Assembly: GCF_009720735.1 (NCBI RefSeq)
Contig: NZ_WNKU01000016.1
Coordinates: 1-64,000 of the forward strand
Direction of reading: 5' to 3'
Origin: Heliobacterium mobile
Lineage (GTDB): Bacteria; Bacillota; Desulfitobacteriia; Heliobacteriales; Heliobacteriaceae
DNA: 64,000 nucleotides
Shown: positions 26,620 through 36,567 of the stretch, one piece after another
Numbering within the stretch: position 1 is the stretch's first letter
How the letters are laid out: every line of letters starts with the position of its first letter
The notes under the pieces: generated by a model
What the model saw: the letters and a program-made list of their open reading frames with translations, nothing else
Database searches by the model: none
Told to the model about the DNA's origin: nothing
Translations under genes and position numbers: made by a program

Positions 26620-27861
26620 ATGAAGCAATCCCGTAAAGTATATGTCCCCTGGTATCTTCGCTCTTTTCAGTGTGCTGGGGCCGAATGCCAAGATGCTTGT
26701 TGCGGCTTGGGTAAGGCCTTGAACATCGATCAGAAGACCTATAAAAAGTATCGCAAGGTTCAGGATCCTTCTTTTCGAAAAGAAATTGATAGAAAAATTC
26801 AGCGGATTCGCAGCGGCGCTACTGACGATGCGTATGCGCTCGTGACGCCTTCTGAAAGCGGGAACTGTCCCTTTTGGAATCGTGATCGCATCTGTTCGAT
26901 TCATAAAAAGCTTGGCGAGGACGCTCTGCCTGGTTGGTGCGCCTCGTACCCGCGGATTACGAACATCATCAATGGGCGATGGGAGCGAACCGGTACGCTG
27001 GCTTGTCCGGCCGTTGCCCGCAGAGCTCTTTTAAATAAGGGGCCCTTAGTGTTAACGGAGATCGACGAGCCGAATCTGCCATTTCGAGGTGTCTATGGCC
27101 AGTTAAATGTCAGCCATACATCGGAGCCGGAGCTTTGGGCCGGCTATATCGAGCGGACGCGCCAGTTCGTTTTTTCTTGTCTCCAATCGAGAGGCTATTC
27201 GGTGGATGATCGGATGTTGTTATTAGGGTTTTTTTGTGAATCCCTTGCTAGAGTTTTACCAGATGATCGTGCTAAGAAGCTTCCCGCGATTGTTGAAGAC
27301 ATGGATTCGTTTCTTATGGAGCCGAAAACGCTAAAAATTAACTATCATTTGCCCAAACGGGACCGCCGGAATTTACAACGGGATCTTTTAGACACACTCT
27401 CCGAATTCAACCAACAAAACCGCTTTTATCAAGGTTTTTCCCAGTTGCTGACGCAGTCCTTTTGTGGGCTGGACGCAGGCAGTAACGCGAAGACGAAACG
27501 GGATAAGGCCTACTATGATGCGGAGGGCACCTATTACCATCCCTTGATTCAAGAGCATGAGTATATTTTAGAGAACTTTTTGGTAAATCGTGTTTATAAC
27601 ATGGTGTTTCCATTCATGACGCCGAATCCCTTTGACCAATATATCACATTATGTTTGACGTTTATGCTGGTTAAAAACTTATTGGTTGGCCTCGCAGCCT
27701 TCCATAAAGAGCATATTCAGGTGGAGCATATGGTGGAACTGATTCAGACTTTAACGCGGGAAGAAGAACGGAATTCAAGTTGGTTGATGAATCTCAAGCA
27801 AAAAGTTATTGAAGGGCAGAATGACAACATGGCTGCCATGGCAATGTTGATCAAATGCTGA
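26620..27861 (+). CDS. fliB: FliB-family protein lysine N-methylase
   Basis: The 413-residue cytoplasmic protein opens with the cysteine cluster typical of flagellin lysine N-methylases: C18, C23, C27 and C28 (FQCAGAEC...CC). Further conserved cysteines follow at NCPFW, RICSIH, GWCASYPR and LACPAVARR, likely holding an iron-sulfur or metal site. FliB enzymes methylate surface lysines of flagellin. No flagellar gene is visible within this window, so the target here may be flagellin encoded elsewhere or one of the lysine-rich surface proteins around it. The ATG follows AAAGGTGA. It is monocistronic, transcribed away from the cyclase and ended by the 20-bp hairpin at 27874-27918. Confidence 0.75.
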   Translation: MKQSRKVYVPWYLRSFQCAGAECQDACCGLGKALNIDQKTYKKYRKVQDPSFRKEIDRKIQRIRSGATDDAYALVTPSESGNCPFWNRDRICSIHKKLGEDALPGWCASYPRITNIINGRWERTGTLACPAVARRALLNKGPLVLTEIDEPNLPFRGVYGQLNVSHTSEPELWAGYIERTRQFVFSCLQSRGYSVDDRMLLLGFFCESLARVLPDDRAKKLPAIVEDMDSFLMEPKTLKINYHLPKRDRRNLQRDLLDTLSEFNQQNRFYQGFSQLLTQSFCGLDAGSNAKTKRDKAYYDAEGTYYHPLIQEHEYILENFLVNRVYNMVFPFMTPNPFDQYITLCLTFMLVKNLLVGLAAFHKEHIQVEHMVELIQTLTREEERNSSWLMNLKQKVIEGQNDNMAAMAMLIKC

Positions 27862-27873
27862 GGAAGTCTTGTA

Positions 27874-27918
27874 GAATAACAAAGGGGCCCTCCTTCCCGG
27901 AGGGCCCCTTTGTTATTC
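27874..27918. terminator. Bidirectional terminator between converging genes
   Basis: A perfect 20-bp stem (27874-27893 with 27899-27918) with a TTCCC loop and AAC/GTT-flanked ends serves both the FliB-like gene and the minus-strand gene ending at 27937. Confidence 0.9.
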
Positions 27919-27936
27919 TTGGTGGTTTAATTTCAT

Positions 27937-28914
27937 TTATTCAGAATAGGTACCGATTTTTAACTTCTTCGAGCTAACGGTGCTTTTTCCCGATATCGTT
28001 GCAGTGACCGCACCTTCTGACGCGTCCGAATCGGCGTTAACGCGTAAATCGGTTATGTAGAGAGTCGATGCTTTTGATGATTTTTTTGATACGTTGAGAT
28101 ACAATGTTTGCTCTGAACTGTCCAGGCTTAACTCCGGTTCTTCCATATTTCCGCTATTTACATCAACATAGGCGTCATCGATATCCCAGGTGAAGCCAGA
28201 AGGAAGTTTAATGGAAAGGCTCTTGCTGTTTTTCACCAGGGAGCCTGCTGAACTTTCTTTGACAATGATGTCACTAATCGTATCGCCGTCTTCAAAGGTG
28301 GATGTCTTTTTCATCTTTAAGGACACAGTGGCTTCATCGCTGTCATCGCTGTCGTCGCTGTCATCGTCGGTACTGGGAACCTTGGCGATGGCAAGCGACT
28401 TCGATGTCGGAAAAGGACTACCTTCGCCTTCAAAGGTCATTTTAAAATCTCCGCTGCTGGTGCCTGTTGGAATTTTAATATCGGTGAATTTAAGGTTGAC
28501 GATGCCGTTGCCAGCTTCGGATTTTGTATTCGGAGAAAGTGTTAGTTGGAAATAACGACCAGTTTTCTCTGTTTTCTTGAGCTCAGCCGTGGCGATTTCA
28601 TTCGGTTTTCCGTTGGCATCTGTTGTAGGGATGTCGACACTGCATGTGACGCTTGTTGCCTTTCTCGGCAGGGAGATGAGAACATTGGTGTCTTCGAGCA
28701 ACATATCATCTGGAACTTCGACTTTTACGGTGCTGGTAAACTTACCGCCAGCTTTTACTTTGGGAACGGAGCCTTTCACAGAATAGGCCGCCGTTGTAGA
28801 AGAAGAAGCGGCGTGGGCTGGTGGTGCCGGAATGGCACTTGTCGCGGTGACGGCGCTGACTAAAAAGGCGCCTACCGTAAGCAGGGTCTTCCATGTTTTG
28901 AACTTTGAGAGCAC
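27937..28914 (-). CDS. Secreted two-domain protein, short member of a local paralogous family
   Basis: GTG start at 28914, six bases after AGGAGGT. The 325-residue product has a signal peptide (about 1-35, ending AHA). Domain 1 (about 40-185) has the pattern YSV...V...K..VEVP...L....V.ISLP and a DIPTTDANGKPN segment. An acidic Asp/Ser linker (DDDSDDSDDSDE) follows, then domain 2 (about 205-325) with IVKESSAGSL, LPSGFTWD and YITDLRV. The same two domains, in the same order, open the 35200 and 39638 proteins, which add a copper-amine-oxidase-like domain missing here. This one may therefore be a free or partner form. I cannot assign a named family or function. Confidence 0.65.
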   Translation of the reverse strand: MLSKFKTWKTLLTVGAFLVSAVTATSAIPAPPAHAASSSTTAAYSVKGSVPKVKAGGKFTSTVKVEVPDDMLLEDTNVLISLPRKATSVTCSVDIPTTDANGKPNEIATAELKKTEKTGRYFQLTLSPNTKSEAGNGIVNLKFTDIKIPTGTSSGDFKMTFEGEGSPFPTSKSLAIAKVPSTDDDSDDSDDSDEATVSLKMKKTSTFEDGDTISDIIVKESSAGSLVKNSKSLSIKLPSGFTWDIDDAYVDVNSGNMEEPELSLDSSEQTLYLNVSKKSSKASTLYITDLRVNADSDASEGAVTATISGKSTVSSKKLKIGTYSE

Positions 28915-28934
28915 GTTGATACCTCCTAAAATGT

Positions 28935-28950
28935 CGTCGTAATTATGACG
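28935..28950. promoter_or_regulatory. Imperfect palindrome upstream of the 27937-28914 gene
   Basis: CGTCGTAATTATGACG is a 16-bp palindrome with a single mismatched pair, 20 bp upstream of the start codon. It could be an operator; no regulator can be named. Confidence 0.3.
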
Positions 28951-28991
28951 TATTTCGGCATAAATTAGTTCCAGTAAAATTGGTTTTTTTG

Positions 28992-29043
28992 AAAAAAAGT
29001 GAAACCTTACCCCGGCTGCTCAGGGGCAAGGTTTCACTTTTTT
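28992..29043. terminator. Bidirectional terminator-like hairpin in a divergent intergenic region
   Basis: A 16-bp perfect stem (28993-29008 with 29028-29043) is extended by CCCC/GGGG, with T-runs on both strands. It lies between two genes transcribed away from each other, so it ends neither of them. It could be an attenuator, an insulator or the remnant of a lost gene. The rest of 28951-29276 is AT-rich leader without a visible gene. Confidence 0.7.
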
Positions 29044-29276
29044 CGATCAATGTTCTGTATTTAAAGTTAAATTGAAATTGTTATTTAAAAATTCCCCTTT
29101 GTTGGTCTATACGCTTATGGATGAAATGGTTAGTTTGTGCTCCATTAAAAATAGGAGATGGGTCTTATTTGAAAATTTACCTTACGAGACGAAAACAACT
29201 GTAGGAGTTTCATACAATGATCACGAAGTTATGTTTAGTTGAGACCACGCGACCAGAAGAAGGAGGTCCGTTCCCC

Positions 29277-32200
29277 ATGATTCGGAAAAGTGTCACAGCG
29301 GTAGTGACCACAGCTTATTTACTCTCGTTAACGTTGCCGGCCTGGGCGGAACCGGGCGGGCTTTATTACAAGAAGAACTTTTATTCCTGGGACTATATCG
29401 ATGACAATTCCAACAAAAGCGCTTTTAAAACCACATTATCAAAAGCCAAGAAAGATAGTAGTGCCATTTTCGTTAATGAAGCCGGTGATTTGTACATTGA
29501 AGGAAATCGGTACAAAACGAACTTTAACTGGGACAAAAACGGTAAGGAATTAGCCAATGCCAGCAAGTATCCGCTAGCGAATGCCTATAAAGATATGGAG
29601 ACTTCTGATACTTTTTATCCTGGTTTTACCGATGCTTATGCGACGGATGAGAACACAGTGGTTGTTGAACTAAACCACAAGCTGTCTTCGGTCACACGAA
29701 GCAATTTTTCTACAGCCGAAGGGCTTCGCATAACGGATGTTAAGTTAAGCAGCAGCAAAGATAGCGTCACCTTAACGACGGAAAAACAAGAAGCGGGGAA
29801 ATCGTACAGCCTTCGCTATATGGGAAAAGAAACATACCTTTACTTTACTGGCAGCGGGACAGAGGTGCCTCCGGATGATCCTCAAACGCCCACCAATCCG
29901 CTGAAACTCGTCCTAAAAAATCCCGTCTTTCTGACTCCCAACACGACCATGAACATCTGTGAAGACGTGGACTCCGGCGCCCAACTGGAGGTCAGCAGCA
30001 GCGACCCTAAGACGGTAGCGGTCAAAAAGGACGGAACCAAAGTCAATGTGACGGCTCTGGCTTCAGGGAGTGCCACGATTTCTGTGACGGCCTTTAAAGC
30101 TTCCTATTCCCCTGTTACCGTTACCAGCAAAGTTACGGTGGCCACTGTTATCCCCGATGTGTCTACCGTCGAATTGGGTACAGTGCCTGCCTCGGCGTCA
30201 AAGACACTCGATTTAGGCTCTACCACGAATAATGTCCTGCAAGTGGCAGCTTACCCGAGAGATACCAATAAAAACATCATTCCTGGAAAGACGGCGGTTT
30301 GGGCATCAAGCAACCCTTCTGTGGCCACGGTAACGGCGAACGCTGATACAAGTGCCGGCACTTCAACGAGCGGAACATCTACGAGTTCATCGACCACAAA
30401 TGTCCCCACGGCCACTGTGACTGCAGTCGCTGCAGGGACTGCGGTGATCACCGCTACTGTCGATGGCAAAACAACCACTCAGGGAATCACCGTGACGGTC
30501 ACCGGACAGACGAAACCAGCGGCTGTCGCATCCATCACCAAGTCTGATACAACGACAGGCGAGTTTACTTTCACCACCGATAAAGTGGTCCAACTGTCAG
30601 ACCTGCAAGGAAAGATTACGGCCACTCCAGATAGCAGTTCGAGCCCTAGCCCGGTTGCGGTTACCGTTTCAGCTACCGGGACTGATGGGAAGTCTTGGAA
30701 AGGAACGATTCCCGGGGTAACCTCCGGAACGACCTATACGATCGGTGCAGCATCCCCTTTGACGATTACAGCTACGTCCAAAACGGTCAAATGGGACAAT
30801 ACGGCAAAGATCACTGCCAACCCGACGCCTGTGACCGTCGCGGCAAACGGCACCACCGATATCGCCTTGACCACGGTCAAGATCGCGTCCCCGACGACGA
30901 CAGTTGCTGGGGTTACCTACGCGGCCCAATCCAGTGACACAACGAAAGCCACGGTCAGCATCTCTGGCAGCAAGCTGACGGTCACCGGTGTGGCCGAAAG
31001 TGCGACTCCGGTCAACGTGACCGTCAGCGGCAGTAAAACGGGGGAGACAATAACGCCGATTACGATCCCGGTGACGGTGACGAAAGCGGTGCTTAAACCG
31101 TCAACAGCGCCCAAGGCCGAGGATATTGTCGTAACAAATAACGCTGCTGGAGCCGATACGATAGAGATAAAAAATGTGCCTCAGAATGCGGTCGTCAGTG
31201 TTTATGATGCTGCGAGCGGCGGCAATTCATTGGGACGAACAAATCAAAATGCCGCGGCGGGTTCCGTTTATATTACGGTGAGTGCAGGCCTGAACGTTTC
31301 TTCTATCTATGTCACTATTACAGAGTCTGGAAAAGATGAAAGTACACGGACCTCAGTGCCGGTGCCGGAGGCTACCGGCCAAAGCAAACCTCCAAAGGCC
31401 GATGACATTACAGTTATCAATAACGCTGTAAGTGCTGATAAGGTGGTCGTGGATAACGTTCCTGCCGGTGCCACGGTAAAAATATTTGATAGTGCGACGA
31501 GCGATACGCCGATCGGAACCGGCACGAATAGCTCTAGTACTTCACCGAGTTCTGTGGATGTTATTATCAACGGTGGCTTTGCTTCCAATGTAAGTACAAT
31601 TTATGTATGCTTAACTGAACTGAATAAAACGGACAGCGTTCGTGTCAGCAAGAGTGTCCCGGGATTGTCTGCAGCACCGCAGCAGTCGGATATCACCGTA
31701 AATAATGCGCCCAATAGTGAGCAAGACTCGGTTACCGTAAAAAATGTACCTGCGAATGCGAATGTATTTGTGTATGATTCCCCTACAGGCGGTACTTTGC
31801 TTGGCAAAGCCGGCCCCACGTCATCGATGGGTACGGTGACCGTATTGATATCCTATGGGAGTTCAGTTGTTCGCTTTGATGATGCGCTCACTAGCGTTTT
31901 TGTAAGCATCGCCGAAGGAACAAAGCCTGAAAGCACTCGTACGCAGCAGAATATCCCGCCAGTCTCCAAAGCTCCTAACGGGTATTCTCCGTCTGTTAAC
32001 ATAGTAGCTAGCAAAAACTCCGGTACAGCAGATACTGTTACCTTGACCAATTTAACCAATGTTCCAGTAGGGGTACGGGTAAATGTTTATGACTCCGCTA
32101 CAAACGGGAACCGGATCGCGTATGGAGATACGACGAACAATAGTTCTTTGACGATTCAAGTTGCCCAAGGGATTAAAACCCAGGCTGTGTACGTGACATT

Positions 32201-35072
32201 TACAGAGAGTAATAAAGCCGAAAGTGCAAGAGTACCAGTTGATGTGACGACGACGGGGTATGTGGTAAGTCGAGCTACAATCACTTCTGTTTCAAATGGT
32301 CAAGATCGTATAGATGTCAGTCAGATTAAATCAAGCTCTACTACTTACGAGTATGTTTTGAATGGCATGTTACTCCAGGTTTACGATGCTCCGCTAGGGG
32401 GAACACGGATTGGGTACTATAGACAATCTACCGATGCGACGGCTTCGTTCACCGTGAATAAGATATTGGTTCCAACAGTGTATATTACCCTAACTCCGTC
32501 AGGAAGTACTGAAGAAGGATTGCGAACTGCGGTTAATCTTCCTGGCGTCTCTGCTGCTCCAACTACGGTTAGAGTTAAAAACATTGCTCAACCCTCAGCC
32601 GACACGGTGATTGTAGAGAGTGTCCCTAACAATGCTACAGTCAAGGTTTATAAAAACCGAGAAGATAATGCAGAACTAAATTATAAGAAAAACACTTCTG
32701 GTGATACCGGAACGATTACTGTTGACTCAATGGAGTTAGGTTCCTTATCCAATGTGTATGTAAGCATTACCGAAGAAGGAAAAAGGGAAAGTCCGCGTGT
32801 TTCAGCTTCGGTTCCATCATTAGCACCGATAGTGGAAAAGATTATTGTGGCTAACGTTCGTTCCGGTACCGATACGGTCACTGTGTCGAACGTCCCTCCG
32901 GGTGCGACTGTCCGGGTGTATGATGACTCTACCCAACCGGCAGTAATCGGAACCGGCACGGCAAATATTTCTGGGGTCGCTACAGTAGCCATCACAAATG
33001 GATTCGTAAAATCTGATAGCAGTAACATCAATAAAATTAAGGTCACTGCTCAAGATACGATTAGATCAGAATCGGAGGCCACTGAAGTTAACGTTCCATC
33101 CGTTCCACCTGATCCGAATGAGATAACGATGGATATGGTTGCCACTACGGTTAAAGTTAATAATGTACCGGCTAGAGCTACGGTGAAAGTCTATAAAGAT
33201 GCACAATTAACTCAATTATTTGGTACGCCTGTCCCAAACAACAAAGACTATTCTGATGCTGTTGTAGTCGGTCCCGATACGTTGGATTCAGCAAGCGTAT
33301 ATGTTACCGTTACGGAAACCGGTGGTAGGCTCGAAAGTACTCCAGCACCTAAGCAAACACCGTCCACTGCTCCCAGCGTTAATAATATCGTGGTAACGAA
33401 TAATGCCAATGGAAACGATACTGCTTTAGTGAAATCAGTTCCTCCAAACGCGGATGTGAAAATTTATTTGACAGAGACGGGGGGGACGGTGCTCGCCTCC
33501 GCTCATAACTATGGTACGGTTGCAAGCGATTTAACGATTCCCATAACGAATGGGTTTGATAACGGTATAAACACTATTTATGTGACCATAACGGAGCAAG
33601 GGAAGTTGGAAAGTTCCCCTCGAACCAAGAAGACCTTTGCCACCGCGAGATTAACTTCGGTGAAGTTTGATGAAGGGACACAGATCAAGGATAATGAAAT
33701 CGATCCTGATGACAAAATTATAATTACCTTTTCCGACGAGATTTTGCCGAGTTCAGTAAATGGAGCATTAAGCAAAGGCGGTTCTGTATACGGTGACCTG
33801 TACGAACTTATCAAAAGTGTAGGTCTCTTTAAATCAGGCACTACGGATTGGCCGTCATCCACAGCAACTCTATTGGAAAGTGATCCCCTGGCAACAAATT
33901 CTAAGCTGGAGCTGTCCGCTGACGGTAAAGCAATCACTATAACACCCGGAGGGACGTCCGATGGCGATGAACCAAAATCCTTTTCTTCGTTCACTGTGAA
34001 TTCAGGGTTGAAAGATAAATTAGGTAACAGTATTTTAACGCCTTATACAGTGACACCGACTTCAACATCTAGATTCAGTTTTGACGGAGTTTCACCAACG
34101 ATGACCGTAAGTTATGCTGTGGGTTCTTCGAGCTATAGTACTACACCTGTCGTTAAATCGGGTACTGATTTAATCATTAAGACTACCCCGAGTGAACCTT
34201 TATCTGATAAACCTAATATAACCATTACTGGCGCAAACCAATTAAGTTCAGTTCCAATGGATGTAAGCAGTAGCGACTATTCATATACCTACCATGTCGG
34301 TGCAGGTGATGGAACAGCGACCATATCCTTCAGCGGCACCGACAAGGCGGGTAACCCGATAGTTAGCCCCACCACAGGAAACATCTTTATCGTGGATAAC
34401 ACAGCACCAACCTTTACGGCAGCTACAACGCAAACTTCTGCATCAGCCATTATCTCAAGCGGTTCCATTAGTATTAAAATTGCCTGTGCAAGTCAACAAT
34501 ACGGAAATACTCTGGGCGCCTATGGAAATTCGTTAAAAGTATCCGTGTCCAAACCGGCTGAAAACCATCAAGCTGATTCATTGACTGTCAATATGGATCA
34601 AGCTTCTGGAACGCTTAAAATTACGTTGGCCGATAACGATAGTGATAGTGTAGCTATTTCAGCGAATGATGCTGCGAATATTGTCAATGCAATCAATGGT
34701 CGGAACTTAGGTTTTACGGCTACGTTAACTAACGGCAGCGGTAATTTCACTGAAGCCACAACAGATCCAATTCCCTTTACTGGTGGCAAAGATAGTATAT
34801 TGCTAACATTGACCGAAACTAACAATATGGATTCCAATTCTTTAGTTACTGGGGATCTCACTAGCTTTATTTTTTCGAGTAACTCAACGACGTCTACAGT
34901 AGAGGGAGCTGCTGCATGGGGACTAAACAATAAAAGCATTCTTTTAACGCTTAATAAGAGTACAATTCAGCTAAAAGGGGCGAAGATCTATATCGATGCA
35001 AGTCATCTTCTTAAAGATGCTGCAGGAAACGCGACGACCATTGATGTAGGCCATCCGGTAACGATAAACTAA
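29277..35072 (+). CDS. Very large secreted repeat protein (Big_2, nine-fold repeat, SbsA-type end)
   Basis: I choose ATG 29277, after AGGAGG at 29261-29266, because the signal peptide (MIRKSVTAVV..., ending AWA) starts there. An ATG at 29217 with a weaker AGGAG would add 20 residues. The product has 1,931 residues. The N-terminal 230 residues are aromatic-rich with an SbsA-like strand region. Big_2 domains follow to about 600. Nine repeats of about 80-95 residues span about 616-1450, each with a core like NVP..A.V.VYD...GG..LG and IYVTITE.GK.ES.R. The C-terminal 480 residues are SbsA/Ig-like, with KIIITFSDEI and a DKAGN motif. No SLH or LPXTG is present. It is probably a long extracellular fibre; attachment unknown. 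Confidence 0.8.
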   Translation: MIRKSVTAVVTTAYLLSLTLPAWAEPGGLYYKKNFYSWDYIDDNSNKSAFKTTLSKAKKDSSAIFVNEAGDLYIEGNRYKTNFNWDKNGKELANASKYPLANAYKDMETSDTFYPGFTDAYATDENTVVVELNHKLSSVTRSNFSTAEGLRITDVKLSSSKDSVTLTTEKQEAGKSYSLRYMGKETYLYFTGSGTEVPPDDPQTPTNPLKLVLKNPVFLTPNTTMNICEDVDSGAQLEVSSSDPKTVAVKKDGTKVNVTALASGSATISVTAFKASYSPVTVTSKVTVATVIPDVSTVELGTVPASASKTLDLGSTTNNVLQVAAYPRDTNKNIIPGKTAVWASSNPSVATVTANADTSAGTSTSGTSTSSSTTNVPTATVTAVAAGTAVITATVDGKTTTQGITVTVTGQTKPAAVASITKSDTTTGEFTFTTDKVVQLSDLQGKITATPDSSSSPSPVAVTVSATGTDGKSWKGTIPGVTSGTTYTIGAASPLTITATSKTVKWDNTAKITANPTPVTVAANGTTDIALTTVKIASPTTTVAGVTYAAQSSDTTKATVSISGSKLTVTGVAESATPVNVTVSGSKTGETITPITIPVTVTKAVLKPSTAPKAEDIVVTNNAAGADTIEIKNVPQNAVVSVYDAASGGNSLGRTNQNAAAGSVYITVSAGLNVSSIYVTITESGKDESTRTSVPVPEATGQSKPPKADDITVINNAVSADKVVVDNVPAGATVKIFDSATSDTPIGTGTNSSSTSPSSVDVIINGGFASNVSTIYVCLTELNKTDSVRVSKSVPGLSAAPQQSDITVNNAPNSEQDSVTVKNVPANANVFVYDSPTGGTLLGKAGPTSSMGTVTVLISYGSSVVRFDDALTSVFVSIAEGTKPESTRTQQNIPPVSKAPNGYSPSVNIVASKNSGTADTVTLTNLTNVPVGVRVNVYDSATNGNRIAYGDTTNNSSLTIQVAQGIKTQAVYVTFTESNKAESARVPVDVTTTGYVVSRATITSVSNGQDRIDVSQIKSSSTTYEYVLNGMLLQVYDAPLGGTRIGYYRQSTDATASFTVNKILVPTVYITLTPSGSTEEGLRTAVNLPGVSAAPTTVRVKNIAQPSADTVIVESVPNNATVKVYKNREDNAELNYKKNTSGDTGTITVDSMELGSLSNVYVSITEEGKRESPRVSASVPSLAPIVEKIIVANVRSGTDTVTVSNVPPGATVRVYDDSTQPAVIGTGTANISGVATVAITNGFVKSDSSNINKIKVTAQDTIRSESEATEVNVPSVPPDPNEITMDMVATTVKVNNVPARATVKVYKDAQLTQLFGTPVPNNKDYSDAVVVGPDTLDSASVYVTVTETGGRLESTPAPKQTPSTAPSVNNIVVTNNANGNDTALVKSVPPNADVKIYLTETGGTVLASAHNYGTVASDLTIPITNGFDNGINTIYVTITEQGKLESSPRTKKTFATARLTSVKFDEGTQIKDNEIDPDDKIIITFSDEILPSSVNGALSKGGSVYGDLYELIKSVGLFKSGTTDWPSSTATLLESDPLATNSKLELSADGKAITITPGGTSDGDEPKSFSSFTVNSGLKDKLGNSILTPYTVTPTSTSRFSFDGVSPTMTVSYAVGSSSYSTTPVVKSGTDLIIKTTPSEPLSDKPNITITGANQLSSVPMDVSSSDYSYTYHVGAGDGTATISFSGTDKAGNPIVSPTTGNIFIVDNTAPTFTAATTQTSASAIISSGSISIKIACASQQYGNTLGAYGNSLKVSVSKPAENHQADSLTVNMDQASGTLKITLADNDSDSVAISANDAANIVNAINGRNLGFTATLTNGSGNFTEATTDPIPFTGGKDSILLTLTETNNMDSNSLVTGDLTSFIFSSNSTTSTVEGAAAWGLNNKSILLTLNKSTIQLKGAKIYIDASHLLKDAAGNATTIDVGHPVTIN
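31123..33630 (+). repeat. Nine-copy protein repeat inside the 29277 gene
   Basis: Recurring cores are NVPQNAVVSVYD, NVPAGATVKIFD, NVPANANVFVYD, NVPVGVRVNVYD, a diverged fifth unit with MLLQVYD, SVPNNATVKVYK, NVPPGATVRVYD, NVPARATVKVYK and SVPPNADVKIY. Most units are followed by IYVTITE-like strands and a charged K.ES.R turn. DNA identity between units is low, so the array is old. I do not recognise a named domain. Confidence 0.75.
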
Positions 35073-35082
35073 CCTAACATTA

Positions 35083-35115
35083 GCGGGCCCGGGGAGCGTT
35101 TTCCCCCGGGTCCGC
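35083..35115 (+). terminator. GC-rich hairpin after the 29277 gene
   Basis: GCGGGCCCGGGG (35083-35094) pairs with CCCCGGGTCCGC (35104-35115), with one G-T pair. The following T-run is weak. Confidence 0.7.
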
Positions 35116-35199
35116 TTCCATTATCTACTGGAAACCTTTGCTGTCGATTTTACGTCTAAGTAATAAGAGAAAACCACATAAAAAGAGGTGCTTCTTAAA

Positions 35200-36540
35200 A
35201 TGAAAACATCCAACCCTCGGTCGAAGGCGAAAAACTGGATCCTTCTCAGCGCAGCTCTTCCGCTGCTCTCTTTTCTCCCTGTATCCCCCTGTGAAGCATC
35301 GGCCACCTACTCTGTCGTCAGTGCTTCTCCTGTCCAGGCGAACAGTTATTTTGATCGCAAGATCCGCATCGAAGTCCCGAGCGGCGCCCTGGAATCCGGT
35401 GAGACTGATGAGGTTCAACTGCGGTTTAATTCGGGTGTATCTGTACAGAGCATTACCTACCGGATTCCGAAGACTGTTGAGAGCGCGCCCAACATGTTTG
35501 AGGCCGGCACCGGTGAACTGCGGGGCGGGGGCAATGAATTCACCCTCACTGTGACCGGCAGCGGCGGCAGTGGTGACGGTGTCATCTATCTCGACCTAAA
35601 TGGAATCACGGCGAAAAGCAGTGTCCATGATGTGCGGGTCAGCTTCGAAGCTGCTTCCGGGTCGATCTTTCAACCGGAACGGGCATCCTTGACGAGCGAT
35701 CAAATGGCTGATTATGATTACACCGTCCGCACTGGCGCCCAAGCCAGTTCCACCGATGCAAACGCGATCAGCATTGATGTTGAAGAGTCGGAAGTAGGGT
35801 CCCTGAAGTCCCGCAATGCAGTTACATTGGAACTGCCCTATCCCTTAGTCTGGGATCTGGCGAAGGCGAAACTGGATGTGGTTCGGGGAGACCTTCAACT
35901 GTCCGCACCGAGCTTATCGGCGGACCGGCGGACGCTGTCCATCTCCGTGGAGCGCCCCTCCCATCAGGTGTCCACTTTTCTGTTGACCGGCCTGTCTGTC
36001 TCCGATCCCACTGGAGAAAAAACGCAGCCCTATGACTATTTCGTAAAAACGGGCGGCAGCAGCAGAAGCGGTGCCGATCAGTTCCAGGCTCGTTTTATCC
36101 CCGCACCGAAAAAGCCGCAAGTCGAATCGCCGGAAAAAGTGGCTGTCTTTACAGTGAACGATCGTATGTGCATGATCAATGGCAAGGAAGCCAGTCTCGA
36201 TGCCGCACCCTTTATTAGTCAAGATCGACTCTATTTGCCGATTCGGGCCGTCGCCGAAGCGATCCAGATCAAGCCCGAAGATATCGCTTGGGAAGCCAAT
36301 GAAGGCGAAGTTCGAGTTAACCTTCGAAAGGACGGCCATCGTCTTAGCCTAACAACAGGCAACGCACAATTGGAAGACAGCCGTAAAGGCACTATGCTGA
36401 TGGATGTTGTTCCGGTTATTTCCCCGGAAAATCGGGTCTTTTTGCCGGCCCGCTGGATCGTAGAGCCTTTCGGATATACAATGGAGTGGGATGCTCTCGC
36501 CCAAAAAGCGTCGATCCTGCGTCCCCATTTAGGTAATTAA
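35200..36540 (+). CDS. Secreted two-domain protein with copper-amine-oxidase-like C-terminal domain
   Basis: ATG 35200 follows AGAGGTG by nine bases; an in-frame GTG at 35188 overlaps that site. The 446-residue product has a signal peptide (about 1-36), then the same two domains as the 27937-28914 protein (patterns IEVPSGALESGE, YRIPKT, then EESEVGSL, ELPYPLVWD, LLTGLSV). A C-terminal copper amine oxidase N-terminal-like domain (about 325-446) has the two typical halves, FTVNDRMCMINGKE and LYLPIRAVAEA, then VFLPARWIVEPFG. In Clostridia this domain is common at the ends of secreted proteins and does not imply oxidase activity. It lies 27 bp before the protease gene, so the two are probably co-transcribed. 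Function unknown. Confidence 0.75.
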   Translation: MKTSNPRSKAKNWILLSAALPLLSFLPVSPCEASATYSVVSASPVQANSYFDRKIRIEVPSGALESGETDEVQLRFNSGVSVQSITYRIPKTVESAPNMFEAGTGELRGGGNEFTLTVTGSGGSGDGVIYLDLNGITAKSSVHDVRVSFEAASGSIFQPERASLTSDQMADYDYTVRTGAQASSTDANAISIDVEESEVGSLKSRNAVTLELPYPLVWDLAKAKLDVVRGDLQLSAPSLSADRRTLSISVERPSHQVSTFLLTGLSVSDPTGEKTQPYDYFVKTGGSSRSGADQFQARFIPAPKKPQVESPEKVAVFTVNDRMCMINGKEASLDAAPFISQDRLYLPIRAVAEAIQIKPEDIAWEANEGEVRVNLRKDGHRLSLTTGNAQLEDSRKGTMLMDVVPVISPENRVFLPARWIVEPFGYTMEWDALAQKASILRPHLGN

Positions 36541-36567
36541 CTCGGACCGACAGGAGGAATGTTTTCG

